Below, piece by piece: positions 1 to 7,008 of a stretch of DNA of 30,606 nt. Position 1 is the first letter of the stretch; every line of letters begins with the position of its first letter. Both the position numbers and the translations under genes were made by a program. Origin of the DNA: Anaerolineae bacterium (GTDB taxonomy: Bacteria; Chloroflexota; Anaerolineae; JAAYZQ01); NCBI GenBank assembly GCA_016929795.1, contig JAFGIA010000428.1:1-30606 (forward strand), read 5' to 3'. Below the pieces are notes generated by a model. It had not been told where the DNA came from. It ran no database searches and saw nothing but the letters and a program-made list of their open reading frames with translations.

Positions 1-2
1 CA

Positions 3-815
3 GTCGAGTTCGGTGTGGACCTGGAGCCCGAGTTCGCCAGTGCCCCCTTTACCTACACGGTCGACTATGGCGACGGGGAAGTGGAGGACGCCGCCGCCGC
101 CCAGGCATCGTTCACGCTCCAACACGTCTACACCCAGCCCGGCACCTACACTGTCTCGGTCGACGTCTGGAACTGTGACATGGAGCCCCTCGAGGCCGTG
201 ACCGATTCCATGGTCATAGCCATTACCGACCTGTGCACCCCCGTGGCGACGCCCACCCTGTCAGTGCTCACGCCGCTGCCGGCCTACCTCGCCAACCCTG
301 TCGAGTTCAGCGTCGCACTGACCCCCACCGCCGCCACCGCCCCCTTTAGCTACACCGTCGATTTTGGCGACGAGGGGGTTGAGGGCGGGGCGGCAGGCCA
401 GGCCCCCTTCACCTTCGAGCACGTTTACACCCAGCCTGGCACCTACACCGTCTCTGTCGGCGTCTGGAACTGCGACATGGAGCCACTCGAGGCTGTGACC
501 GATTCCGTGGTCGTTTCCGTGACCGACGTGTGCGCCACGGTGATGACCGTTACCCTGTCAATGCTCACGCCTCCACCTGCCGCTGCCGGCGTGCCGGTGG
601 AGCTGGGGGTCGACCTCTACCCGGCCAATGCGACGCCGCCCTTTAGCTACACCGTCGACTTGGGCGACGAATCGATCCTCCAGGGGTTGGCTGCCACGGC
701 CCCCTTTACCATACAACATACCTACGCGCAGCCCGGTCCCTATACCGTGACCATCTACGTCTTGAACTGTGAAGCCACCGACCCGATCTCGGCTCTGCTC
801 AACCTGGAGGTGTTT
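3..815 (+). repeat. Three tandem PKD-like coding repeats (~300 bp period)
   Basis: Unit boundaries are roughly 3-236, 237-536 and 537-815. Units 1 and 2 are also very similar in DNA over about 95 bp (around 120-212 and 420-512), with differences mostly at third codon positions. That suggests a fairly recent duplication kept under protein-level selection. Confidence 0.75.
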
Positions 816-854
816 ATCATCCACCGCACCTACCTGCCGGTCGTTCTCAAATAG
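3..854 (+). CDS. Exported PKD-like repeat protein, 3' part (5' end outside window)
   Basis: The frame is open from the left edge, so the start and any signal peptide lie upstream. The visible 283 residues are about three tandem beta-sandwich units of roughly 95-100 residues. Each has a segment like FSYTVDFGD, then an aromatic-rich stretch ending HVYTQPGTYTVSV, then a WNC or LNC cysteine. This is the PKD pattern (YxVDFGDG...Y..PGTYTVxV), known from extracellular proteins where such domains act as spacers or in adhesion. Units 1 and 2 are nearly identical at the end (WNCDMEPLEAVTDS); unit 3 is more diverged. The protein ends TYLPVVLK, a motif also present in the propeller protein at 14658-18620. 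A surface or secreted location is inferred from the fold type. No enzyme motif is seen. The gene is convergent with the SDR gene. Confidence 0.8.
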   Translation, partial: VEFGVDLEPEFASAPFTYTVDYGDGEVEDAAAAQASFTLQHVYTQPGTYTVSVDVWNCDMEPLEAVTDSMVIAITDLCTPVATPTLSVLTPLPAYLANPVEFSVALTPTAATAPFSYTVDFGDEGVEGGAAGQAPFTFEHVYTQPGTYTVSVGVWNCDMEPLEAVTDSVVVSVTDVCATVMTVTLSMLTPPPAAAGVPVELGVDLYPANATPPFSYTVDLGDESILQGLAATAPFTIQHTYAQPGPYTVTIYVLNCEATDPISALLNLEVFIIHRTYLPVVLK

Positions 855-868
855 CGCTTGCGCCAGCC

Positions 869-939
869 AGGGCAGCGTGCGGGGCCATGCCCCGCACGCT
901 GCCCTCCTCTGCTTCTCGGACAGGGTCCGAGCCCTGTCC
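869..939. terminator. Palindromic intergenic hairpins between convergent genes
   Basis: A perfect 16-bp inverted repeat (869-884 with 890-905, loop CCATG) is followed by an 8-bp inverted repeat (918-925 with 932-939). They lie just after the PKD gene stop and between convergent genes, so a bidirectional terminator is plausible. There is no clear T-run, so a REP-like palindrome is the alternative. Confidence 0.5.
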
Positions 940-1053
940 CAGGGGGCGGGGCAGTATGGCGAATCCTGTGCAAATTACACAACTTTCGGCATACCGTCTG
1001 GGGCGGCCCGAGATGGGGGCTTGAGCCCAGAAATACACTCCTGTACCGCGTCT

Positions 1054-1770
1054 TTAGCTGCGACCATAGACAGGCACGGCGGCCCCGCTCACCGCCCTGG
1101 CCGCCTCCGAGGCGAGGAAGAGGATCACGTCGGCGATGGCTTCCGGCGGCACCCAGCGGCTATGGTCGGCCTTGGGCATCGACGCTCTGTTCTGGGGGGT
1201 ATCGATCGTGCCCGGCAGCACACAATTTACGTTGACGTTGGCCTGTCTCAGTTCGGCCGCCAGGCTTTCTACCAGGCGCACCGTGGCGGCCTTGGAGGCG
1301 CTGTAGGCGGCGGCCTTGCCGGCTCCTGCCAGCGCAGCGCGCGCCGCCACGTGGACGATCTTGCCCGAGCCGTGGGCGATCATGTGCGGCACGACGGCGC
1401 GGCTGAGGATAAAGGCCGTGCGCGCGTTCAGGCTCAGCATGAAATCCCACGTGTCCAGCGGCGTCTCGTGGACAGGCAGGCCGGCCCGGTAGCCGCCCAC
1501 TGTGTTGGCCAGCACGTCTATGCGGCCCAGGTGCTCCAGGGCGCTCTGCACCGCGCGCTCGACCGAGTCCGCATCGGCCGCGTCCACCGAGCCGAGCAGG
1601 AGATGGTCGGGCGAGGCGGCCAGCTCGGGAAAGGTGTGCACCAACCGGTCAGGGTCGCGATCCAACAAGACCAGATTGGCGCCCGCTGTGTGAAAGGCAG
1701 TGGCGACTGCCTGGCCCAGGTTGCCGGCTGCGCCGGCGACCAGGACGACACGGCTAGTAAAGTCGAACAT
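1054..1770 (-). CDS. SDR-family NAD(P)-dependent oxidoreductase
   Basis: A 238-residue classical short-chain dehydrogenase/reductase, a cytosolic NAD(P)-dependent oxidoreductase. The Rossmann motif GAAGNLG is at residues 13-19, an ANTVGG segment takes the place of NNAG, and the catalytic YxxxK is at Tyr156-Lys160 (YSASK). VNCVLPGTIDTP matches the usual PG motif after the active site, and the C-terminal VSGAAVPVYG fits the family end. The ATG at 1770 is chosen because AAGGAGGGGAGGG lies directly upstream. A GTG at 1797 would overlap the upstream stop as GTGA and add nine basic residues. The substrate cannot be told from sequence. It is the last gene of the six-gene operon. Confidence 0.88.
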   Translation of the reverse strand: MFDFTSRVVLVAGAAGNLGQAVATAFHTAGANLVLLDRDPDRLVHTFPELAASPDHLLLGSVDAADADSVERAVQSALEHLGRIDVLANTVGGYRAGLPVHETPLDTWDFMLSLNARTAFILSRAVVPHMIAHGSGKIVHVAARAALAGAGKAAAYSASKAATVRLVESLAAELRQANVNVNCVLPGTIDTPQNRASMPKADHSRWVPPEAIADVILFLASEAARAVSGAAVPVYGRS

Positions 1771-1793
1771 CCCTCCCCTCCTTATCCGGCTTC

Positions 1794-2312
1794 TCACCGC
1801 AGCCTGACCAGCGTCTCTGCCCAGTCACGCATCGGACCGGGCCGGCTGCGCGCCACGTACTCCTCGAACAGCCGAATCGTCTCTTCGCGCAGCACCCCAC
1901 CCCTGATCCGGGGCACCTGGTAGCCGGGCAGGTCCTCTTTCTTCCTGGCCCAGCCCCGCACCAGCTCGACGGCGCCATCGCCCGGCGACTCCAGGCTGTA
2001 GACGACCTCGCCCAGGAAAAAGGACATGGCCGCGCCCAGGCACATCAGGCACGGCTCCAGGTTCGTATAGAGGCAGGCCCGGCGTCGCTCTTGGATCGAG
2101 AGGTGCTGCCTGTCAGCCTCTTCGAGCGCCACCAGCTCCGCGTGCCCCAGAAAGCGCTTCTCGCGCTGCTCCGACGTGGACGCACGGGCAATGATCTCGC
2201 CGTCGAGCACGACGAGGGCCGCGATCGGAAACTCGCCCTGTTCCAGCGCCTCGGCAGCCAACGCCACCACCTGGCGCATGTACTGCTCCTGTGTCTCGCC
2301 CTGGCTCGTCAC
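1794..2312 (-). CDS. Zinc-dependent nucleoside/cytidine-type deaminase (TadA-like)
   Basis: About 172 residues of the cytidine/deoxycytidylate deaminase fold. Zinc ligands and the proton-shuttling glutamate are visible: HAE (His57, Glu59) and PCLMC (Cys88, Cys91). The N-terminal helix and FPIAALVV strand match the TadA/nucleoside deaminase group. The segment where TadA carries a conserved asparagine (GxN) reads RASTS here, so I do not call it a tRNA adenosine deaminase. The GTG start at 2312 overlaps the lepB stop (GTGA) and gives the usual residues before the first helix. An ATG at 2279 with AGGAG six bases upstream is a good alternative. The C-terminal ~70 residues are family-variable. It probably deaminates a free base or nucleoside. 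Confidence 0.82.
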   Translation of the reverse strand: MTSQGETQEQYMRQVVALAAEALEQGEFPIAALVVLDGEIIARASTSEQREKRFLGHAELVALEEADRQHLSIQERRRACLYTNLEPCLMCLGAAMSFFLGEVVYSLESPGDGAVELVRGWARKKEDLPGYQVPRIRGGVLREETIRLFEEYVARSRPGPMRDWAETLVRLR

Positions 2313-2911
2313 TTTTCTGATAGTGTCCCGATCTGATCCAGTGGCCAATAGACAAAGAGCGCGTGCCCCACGAGCTGATCGACCGGCACCGGGCCAAAGC
2401 TGCGCGAATCGCGCGAGCTGGGCCGGTTGTCGCCCAGCACAAAAACGTGGAGCGGAGGCACAGGGAGCGGTGGAGAGTCGCGCCCCCCCCAATGGGTGAC
2501 CCACGGCTCGTCCAGTGGCTGCCCGTCGATCAAGACGTGCCCTCCGCGCACCTCGACCGTCTCCCCGGGCAGGGCTACCACTCGCTTGATGAGCGGGATC
2601 TCTTCGCCCGGCATGGCGATCACTACCACGTCACCGCGCTGTGGCCCGTGCAGGTAGTGGTAGGTGATCTTTTCTGTCATCACCCGGTAGCCTCGATACA
2701 GGTTGGGCTGCATGCTCGGCCCGTCTATGCTGGTGGCCTGCACGACAAAAACGTTGATCAGGAGGGCCATCAACACGGCAGGGACGACGGTGCAGACGAC
2801 CTCCCACCCAGCCTTGAGCAGGAAACGCCCAACACGCCGTAGCAGGCGCGGCTCCCTTTCTTCCATCGATGGTTCCTCTGGCAATCCTAACACACTTGCC
2901 CCCTTTGTCAT
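2309..2911 (-). CDS. lepB: Signal peptidase I
   Basis: A 200-residue type I signal peptidase, which cleaves signal peptides from exported proteins at the outer face of the membrane. One transmembrane segment lies at about residues 38-58. The catalytic serine is Ser66 in the GPSMQPNLYRG box and the general-base lysine is Lys109 in the KRVVALPGE box. The later GDNRPSSRDSRSFG box is also intact. The ATG at 2911 overlaps the upstream GNAT stop (ATGA). A second ATG at 2866 has a better ribosome site (AGAGGA) and would shorten the N-terminus by 15 residues; both are workable. The 3' end overlaps the deaminase start, so translation is probably coupled. Confidence 0.95.
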   Translation of the reverse strand: MTKGASVLGLPEEPSMEEREPRLLRRVGRFLLKAGWEVVCTVVPAVLMALLINVFVVQATSIDGPSMQPNLYRGYRVMTEKITYHYLHGPQRGDVVVIAMPGEEIPLIKRVVALPGETVEVRGGHVLIDGQPLDEPWVTHWGGRDSPPLPVPPLHVFVLGDNRPSSRDSRSFGPVPVDQLVGHALFVYWPLDQIGTLSEK

Positions 2912-3444
2912 CGGTTGACCGCCTGCCGGCGGTAACGCGCGAGGAGCATCTGTGTGCCATCGCGCCGCTGTTTCACCTGCCGGGCGCCGTCGGCCACAAA
3001 GCCCGCCGCCTGGTAGAACGCGATGGCTGGCTCGTTGTTGTGCAGAACCCACAACACGATCTCTGTGGCACCTTTCCCTCCGAGCCGGGCTACCGCCTCT
3101 CGCACCAGGGCTATGCCATAGCCCTGCCGCCACTGCTCGGGCGCCACGTACAGCATATAGATCTCGCCAACCTGCTGCGGGTCCACATCCTCGTCGTGCG
3201 CCGGCCCATACCCGACAAAGCCTGCCACCCGCCCCGTGTCTGCCAGGACCAGGTACTCACCGGCAGGATCCGACAGGCGCTCTCGCCACTGCTTCTCCGC
3301 CGCCTCCACTGTGAGGCGGTCCAGGGTGCTGTCGGGCAGCAGGCCACGGTACGCCACCTGCCACGCCGCCACCTGCACCTGCGCCATGCCGGCGGCGTCG
3401 GCATGGTGTGCGTCGCGCAGACACGCCCGGCGCTCCATCGACAT
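2908..3444 (-). CDS. GNAT-family N-acetyltransferase
   Basis: A 178-residue Gcn5-related acetyltransferase that would move an acetyl group from acetyl-CoA to an amine. The N-terminal R-x-A-xx-D region and WQVAYRGLLP are typical of GNATs. Acetyl-CoA binding motif A is complete (VAPEQWRQGYGIAL), followed by the LWVLHNNEPAIAFYQAAGF motif B region. The start at 3444 lies six bases after the HAD stop; an in-frame ATG at 3438 has AGGGA five bases upstream and may be the true start. The gene ends in an ATGA overlap with lepB. The substrate is unknown. Unlike the other GNAT-like gene of this operon (3968-4312), this one has an intact cofactor site. Confidence 0.9.
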   Translation of the reverse strand: MSMERRACLRDAHHADAAGMAQVQVAAWQVAYRGLLPDSTLDRLTVEAAEKQWRERLSDPAGEYLVLADTGRVAGFVGYGPAHDEDVDPQQVGEIYMLYVAPEQWRQGYGIALVREAVARLGGKGATEIVLWVLHNNEPAIAFYQAAGFVADGARQVKQRRDGTQMLLARYRRQAVNR

Positions 3445-3450
3445 CCCTGA

Positions 3451-3945
3451 TCACAGGCTCTCGAGCAGGGCCGGGAGATCGGCCATGACCGTCACCTGGG
3501 CGTCGTACAGCGGGCGCGCGTGCGGGCAGGGAGCGCCTGCCTCGTTGAACCAGATCGCCCTCAGGCCAGTCTCCTTGGCGCCAGCCACGTCTGTTTGGTA
3601 GTCGTCGCCGACCATCACGGTCTCATCGGCCCGGCTGCCCAGCCACTCGAGCAGGGCCTGGAAAAAGCGCGGGTCGGGCTTGCCGGCACCGAGATCCCGC
3701 GCCGTCAACACAAAATCGAAATAGGCCTCGAGCCCGACCCGGCGCAGGGCAGCGCGTACTAACTCGGTGCCCGAGTCGCGAGCGTTCGTGGCCATGGCCA
3801 GCTTGTAGGTGGCGTTCAGCCTGCGCAATGCCTCCTCGATCCCCGGCACAACCTCCACGACCGGCCAGTGGACCATCGGCCCGCTGTAGCCGGGCAGGTT
3901 GCGCATGACCGTGTCACCCCAATCAAACACGACGGCCCGGATCAT
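3451..3945 (-). CDS. HAD-superfamily hydrolase, subfamily IA type
   Basis: A 164-residue HAD hydrolase, probably a small-molecule phosphatase. Motif I is VFDWGDTV with nucleophile Asp8. The usual second Asp at +2 is glycine and an Asp lies at +3, a known variant seen in dehalogenase- and phosphonatase-like members. Motif II is the threonine in MATNA, motif III the lysine in GAGKPDPRFF, and motif IV is VMVGDDYQTDVAGAK. The short PGIEEALRRL segment fits a small cap. The ATG at 3945 follows GGAGGGAGCAGGC; the longer open frame upstream runs into the neighbouring gene. Substrate unknown. Confidence 0.9.
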   Translation of the reverse strand: MIRAVVFDWGDTVMRNLPGYSGPMVHWPVVEVVPGIEEALRRLNATYKLAMATNARDSGTELVRAALRRVGLEAYFDFVLTARDLGAGKPDPRFFQALLEWLGSRADETVMVGDDYQTDVAGAKETGLRAIWFNEAGAPCPHARPLYDAQVTVMADLPALLESL

Positions 3946-3967
3946 GCCTGCTCCCTCCGATGAGCTG

Positions 3968-4312
3968 TCATAGGATCTTGAACTCGATACCGAACAGATC
4001 CGTTCGTCCCCGGTGCGGCTGTTCACCGGCCAGCTCTTTGCGCAGCTCGATCGTGTTCAGCGTGTCATAGCCGCGCTTGTGCGCAAAGGCCAGCATCGAC
4101 CGGTTGTGGGGCACGATCGAGATGAAAAACGCGTCTGCGACGATGATCTGGCTCCTCGGGTCGAGCACCATCTCTTCCACAATTTCCCGCGCTTTGTCGT
4201 CTGTCAGCGGGTCGGCCCCCCCAAAAAGCTCGCGATGCAGGCTGTAAAAGCCACGCACCAGTGGGAGCAAGGCCGGCACGTCCCTTTCGGTCAATGTACG
4301 AATATCCACCAC
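3968..4312 (-). pseudogene. Internally deleted GNAT acetyltransferase-like gene
   Basis: A 114-residue frame begins like a GNAT domain (DIRTLTERDVPALLPLVRGFY, then ending SQIIVADA). It jumps straight to the last GNAT strand and helix (FISIVPHNRSMLAFAHKRGYDTLNTIEL). About 40-60 residues that would hold the central strands and the acetyl-CoA motif A (Q/RxxGxG/A) are missing without a frameshift. The GTG start at 4312 has a good ribosome site (AAGGAAG, about seven bases upstream), and the gene is first in the operon, so it is probably still translated. It is unlikely to bind acetyl-CoA. I read it as a degenerate gene; a small binding or regulatory protein is the alternative. The downstream HAD start is 22 bases away. 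Confidence 0.65.
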
Positions 4313-4406
4313 GCGAATCTTCCTTCCGTGTACCTCTGGTGCGCGCTCTTGGCCACGACCAGGCCGCTGGACGTCTCGACCCTGCGCCACGATCTGCAAC
4401 GTGTAG

Positions 4407-4435
4407 ATTCTAACACGGCTCTCCGGCCTTGTAAA
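4407..4435 (-). promoter_or_regulatory. Sigma70-type promoter of the six-gene operon
   Basis: On the minus strand TTTACA (4435-4430), a 17-bp spacer and TAGAAT (4412-4407) match the consensus at five of six positions each. Transcription would begin near 4400, leaving a leader of about 88 bases before the GTG at 4312. No other good promoter is seen before the lower genes, which overlap or nearly touch. Confidence 0.7.
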
Positions 4436-4494
4436 GGAGCACGGCGGGCGAGGATAGACCCATCGCGTCCGAATATGAACACGCCGGACTTGAT

Positions 4495-4523
4495 TTGACA
4501 GCTCGCCCGATCCATGATAGCGT
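4495..4523 (+). promoter_or_regulatory. Putative promoter of the methyltransferase gene
   Basis: A perfect TTGACA (4495-4500) is followed after 17 bp by TAGCGT, a weak -10. It lies about 70 bases before the methyltransferase ATG and is divergent from the operon promoter at 4407-4435. The rest of the 283-base gap holds nothing else I can name. Confidence 0.45.
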
Positions 4524-4595
4524 GTAGATGCACTTGGCGCAGGAACGTGCATTCGTCATCGAATCACCGCTGCGAAACGACGAGGGGGAAATGGC

Positions 4596-5300
4596 ATGTT
4601 TACCGAGACGGCAGCCTATTACGACAAGATCTACTCTTTCAAGGACTATGCCGCCGAGTCCAGGCAGGTCATCCAGATCGTCGACGCTCATCTCGGATCG
4701 GACGCCAGACGCCTGCTCGACGTCGCATGTGGCACGGGCCATCACCTGGAATATCTGAAACCGCGGTTCCACGTCGAGGGGCTGGATCTTGCAGATGGAC
4801 TGCTCGCGCAGGCCCGCAAGCGCCTGCCGGGCGTCAAATTCCACCACGCCGACATGGTGGATTTCGACCTGGGCCGCACGTTCGACGTGATCACCTGCCT
4901 GTTCAGCTCGATCGGCTACGTCGAGACGATCGACCGGCTCGCCCGGGCGATCGGCTCGATGGCCCGGCACCTGGTGCCCGGCGGGCTGCTCCTCGTCGAG
5001 CCGTGGTTCACGCCTGAAGAGTGGCACCCCAACACCGTGCACAGTGTCTTTGTGGAAGAGCCCGACTTGCGGATGGCACGGATCAACACCAGCTTTCAGG
5101 AAGGCAGGATCTCTTACTTTGACCTACACTACCTGATCGGTACTCCGAAAAGGACCGAGCATTTCGTGGAGCACCACAGGCTGGGCCTCTTTACGCGGCA
5201 GGAGATGGAGGCCGCGTTCCGCCAGGCGGGTCTCAATGTGGCGTACGACGAGCAAGGTCTGACGGGCCGCGGGCTGTACACTGGCACGCGCCCTGGCTGA
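4596..5300 (+). CDS. Class I SAM-dependent methyltransferase (TylM1/DesVI-like)
   Basis: A 234-residue Rossmann-fold methyltransferase. SAM motif I is LLDVACGTG at residues 40-48. The acidic residue ending strand 2 is in VEGLDLADGLL, and the motif II/III region reads FHHADMVDF then FDVITCLFSSIGYV, followed by HLVPGGLLLVEPWF. The opening MFTETAAYYDKIYSFKDY resembles the N,N-dimethyltransferases of amino-sugar pathways (DesVI/TylM1), but no sugar genes are nearby, so the substrate is open. The ATG at 4596 follows GAGGGGG. The gene stands alone, divergent from the operon and convergent with the GAF gene, with only 72 bases between the two stops. Confidence 0.88.
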   Translation: MFTETAAYYDKIYSFKDYAAESRQVIQIVDAHLGSDARRLLDVACGTGHHLEYLKPRFHVEGLDLADGLLAQARKRLPGVKFHHADMVDFDLGRTFDVITCLFSSIGYVETIDRLARAIGSMARHLVPGGLLLVEPWFTPEEWHPNTVHSVFVEEPDLRMARINTSFQEGRISYFDLHYLIGTPKRTEHFVEHHRLGLFTRQEMEAAFRQAGLNVAYDEQGLTGRGLYTGTRPG

Positions 5301-5372
5301 GAACCGTGCGCGGGCTGGCTGCCTCGGCCTTGGCGGCTGGAGTTGAATGCCCTCTGAAGCCCACGCGCCTGG

Positions 5373-6659
5373 TTACTGCAGAAGGGCAGTCAATTCTTCC
5401 TGCGCCCGAGACCCGTTGCTTGGCTGTTGCAGCGCCGACACATCGAGTGGGCTGGAAAGCACCTGATCAAGGGCGGGCAGGATGCGCACGACATAGTCGA
5501 CCGTCTCGGCACGATCCAGGTGTGGGGCGATCCACCCGATCAGGTCACAGGCGAGGCCGATCTTGAATCGCCGCAGCTCTATGCCAAGTTGTTCACACTC
5601 GTGCTGCAACTGCTGGAGGTGGGCGACCTGGCGGGCCACGTCAGTGGCCCGCCATTCATCGCCACCCGTGTTGCCGTTCAGGCGAGATCGGGCTTCCAGC
5701 GCCTCGATCCTCGCCCTCTCGGCCGCCGCCTCTTTTTCTGCGATCAGTACGCGGCAGGCCATCTCGTCGATGAGGCGTCGTTGCGGCGAAACCGTCTGTT
5801 GTATCACCGCTGCCGCTGCCCGAATCCCCTCGACCGTCGCAACGATGGGTGAGTCATGTCTGATCGCCACCACTCGCAGCTTGCTCGATGGATTGCCCTC
5901 CAGCTCGTCGATGCAGTGCTGAATGTCGGCCACTGCACGCAGATAGGGGTTGACGACGTCGAGCAGGCGATCGGAGAAAGGCGCCTGGAAAGGAGAGCAA
6001 GTGTGATCCTGGTGGAGGACAATGTCTACATGGTGCGGGGCCATATCATCTACCACCGGGACCGGGGGCTCTCCATTTTTCCTGGCAGCCGCCCCGGATC
6101 GCTGCTCCAGATCCTCGATCCGCCGGGCATTCTCGAGCGCGATCGCCGCGTAGCCGGCAAGGATGACCAAGAACTCTTGGTCGTCGTCACTGAATGGCTC
6201 AGAGGCAACCTGGTTATCGACAGACAACACGCCGATGACGCCATTCTGGCCAGAAACTGGCACGTACATAATCGCGTTTACCATATAGCCGGTGACGACT
6301 TTTAGATCACGGTTCTTGCTGATCAACCTCTGTGGCTTGCCGGCCCGTACTACCTCGCCGGCAATGCTGTCCTCGACAGGCAAGCGGTAGCCGTTGGCAT
6401 ATTTTTCGCCCAGCCCCTTCTGCGCCCGCAGGTAGAACTCCTCTGTACCCGCGTCCAGCAGAAGCAAAGACCCCTCTTCCGCATTGCTGATAAACACGGC
6501 GGCTTCCACCACCCGCGTGAGCACCTTGTCGACATCCGCCGACGAGGCAATAATCGTCCCGATGTTGTGCAGAATGCGCAGCTTTTCTGCCCTCTGGCGT
6601 GCGCGATCCGCTTCGCGACGCAGGATGGCCCGACCAAGGAGGCCGATATCGTGTGACAT
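5373..6659 (-). CDS. GAF-domain sensory protein with uncharacterised C-terminal half
   Basis: A 428-residue cytosolic protein. Residues ~10-35 look helical (READRARQRAEKLRILHNIG). Residues ~35-180 form a GAF domain (EEGSLLLLD, EDSIAGEVVRAGKP, YVPVSGQNGVIGVLSVDN, FSDDDQEFLVILAGYAAIALENA), which typically binds a small ligand or cofactor. A proline-rich stretch follows. The remaining ~220 residues include a coiled-coil-like segment rich in Glu, Ala and Arg (IDEMACRVLIAEKEAAAER) and match no output domain I know: no histidine kinase, GGDEF, EAL, HD or cyclase motifs. The ATG at 6659 has GGAGGG just upstream; the frame extends 10 codons further without a better start. It is divergent from hppA and has its own promoter. 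Confidence 0.8.
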   Translation of the reverse strand: MSHDIGLLGRAILRREADRARQRAEKLRILHNIGTIIASSADVDKVLTRVVEAAVFISNAEEGSLLLLDAGTEEFYLRAQKGLGEKYANGYRLPVEDSIAGEVVRAGKPQRLISKNRDLKVVTGYMVNAIMYVPVSGQNGVIGVLSVDNQVASEPFSDDDQEFLVILAGYAAIALENARRIEDLEQRSGAAARKNGEPPVPVVDDMAPHHVDIVLHQDHTCSPFQAPFSDRLLDVVNPYLRAVADIQHCIDELEGNPSSKLRVVAIRHDSPIVATVEGIRAAAAVIQQTVSPQRRLIDEMACRVLIAEKEAAAERARIEALEARSRLNGNTGGDEWRATDVARQVAHLQQLQHECEQLGIELRRFKIGLACDLIGWIAPHLDRAETVDYVVRILPALDQVLSSPLDVSALQQPSNGSRAQEELTALLQ

Positions 6660-6781
6660 TGCTACCCTCCGAACAACGAGACAGCACACTGATGGTAAAA
6701 GATCGCGGGTTGGCTACGAGCAGCTTTGATGAAGGATGAAGGAGCCTTGATGACCGCGGACCGTTTGTCTATGACTCTGTG

Positions 6782-6810
6782 ATTCTACCACAATGACCTG
6801 GAAAACGCAA
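6782..6810 (-). promoter_or_regulatory. Promoter of the GAF gene
   Basis: On the minus strand TTGCGT (6810-6805), 17 bp and TAGAAT (6787-6782) preceded by TGG, an extended -10. Initiation near 6775 gives a leader of about 115 bases. The -35 is weak. Confidence 0.5.
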
Positions 6811-6892
6811 AGAGAGCATAGCACAGGTTCACCTGGCCCAAGTGGAATGAGCAGGTGGGATGGAAGAACGATGCATCGGCTGTGACAGGCGT

Positions 6893-6921
6893 TTGACTTT
6901 TCCCTGTGCTTATTGTAGAAT
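6893..6921 (+). promoter_or_regulatory. hppA: Sigma70-type promoter of hppA
   Basis: TTGACT (6893-6898), a 17-bp spacer and TAGAAT (6916-6921), each one base from consensus. The start near 6928 gives an ~80-base leader containing a small hairpin (GTGCC/GGCAC around 6961-6974) and the GGGAGG ribosome site. The 349-base gap 6660-7008 holds only this promoter, the divergent GAF promoter and these leaders. Confidence 0.7.
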
Positions 6922-7008
6922 ATGCGCTCAGCAGCCTCGCCGTGGGCTGGTAGATGCCCCGTGCCGCATGGCACAAGAAACAGAAACGTGATCAGGGAGG
7001 AGCAGAGA

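Noticed and set aside
769..1923. 384-codon plus-strand frame over the SDR gene
   Set aside because: Overlaps PKD and SDR genes in the wrong frame; translation lacks family features.
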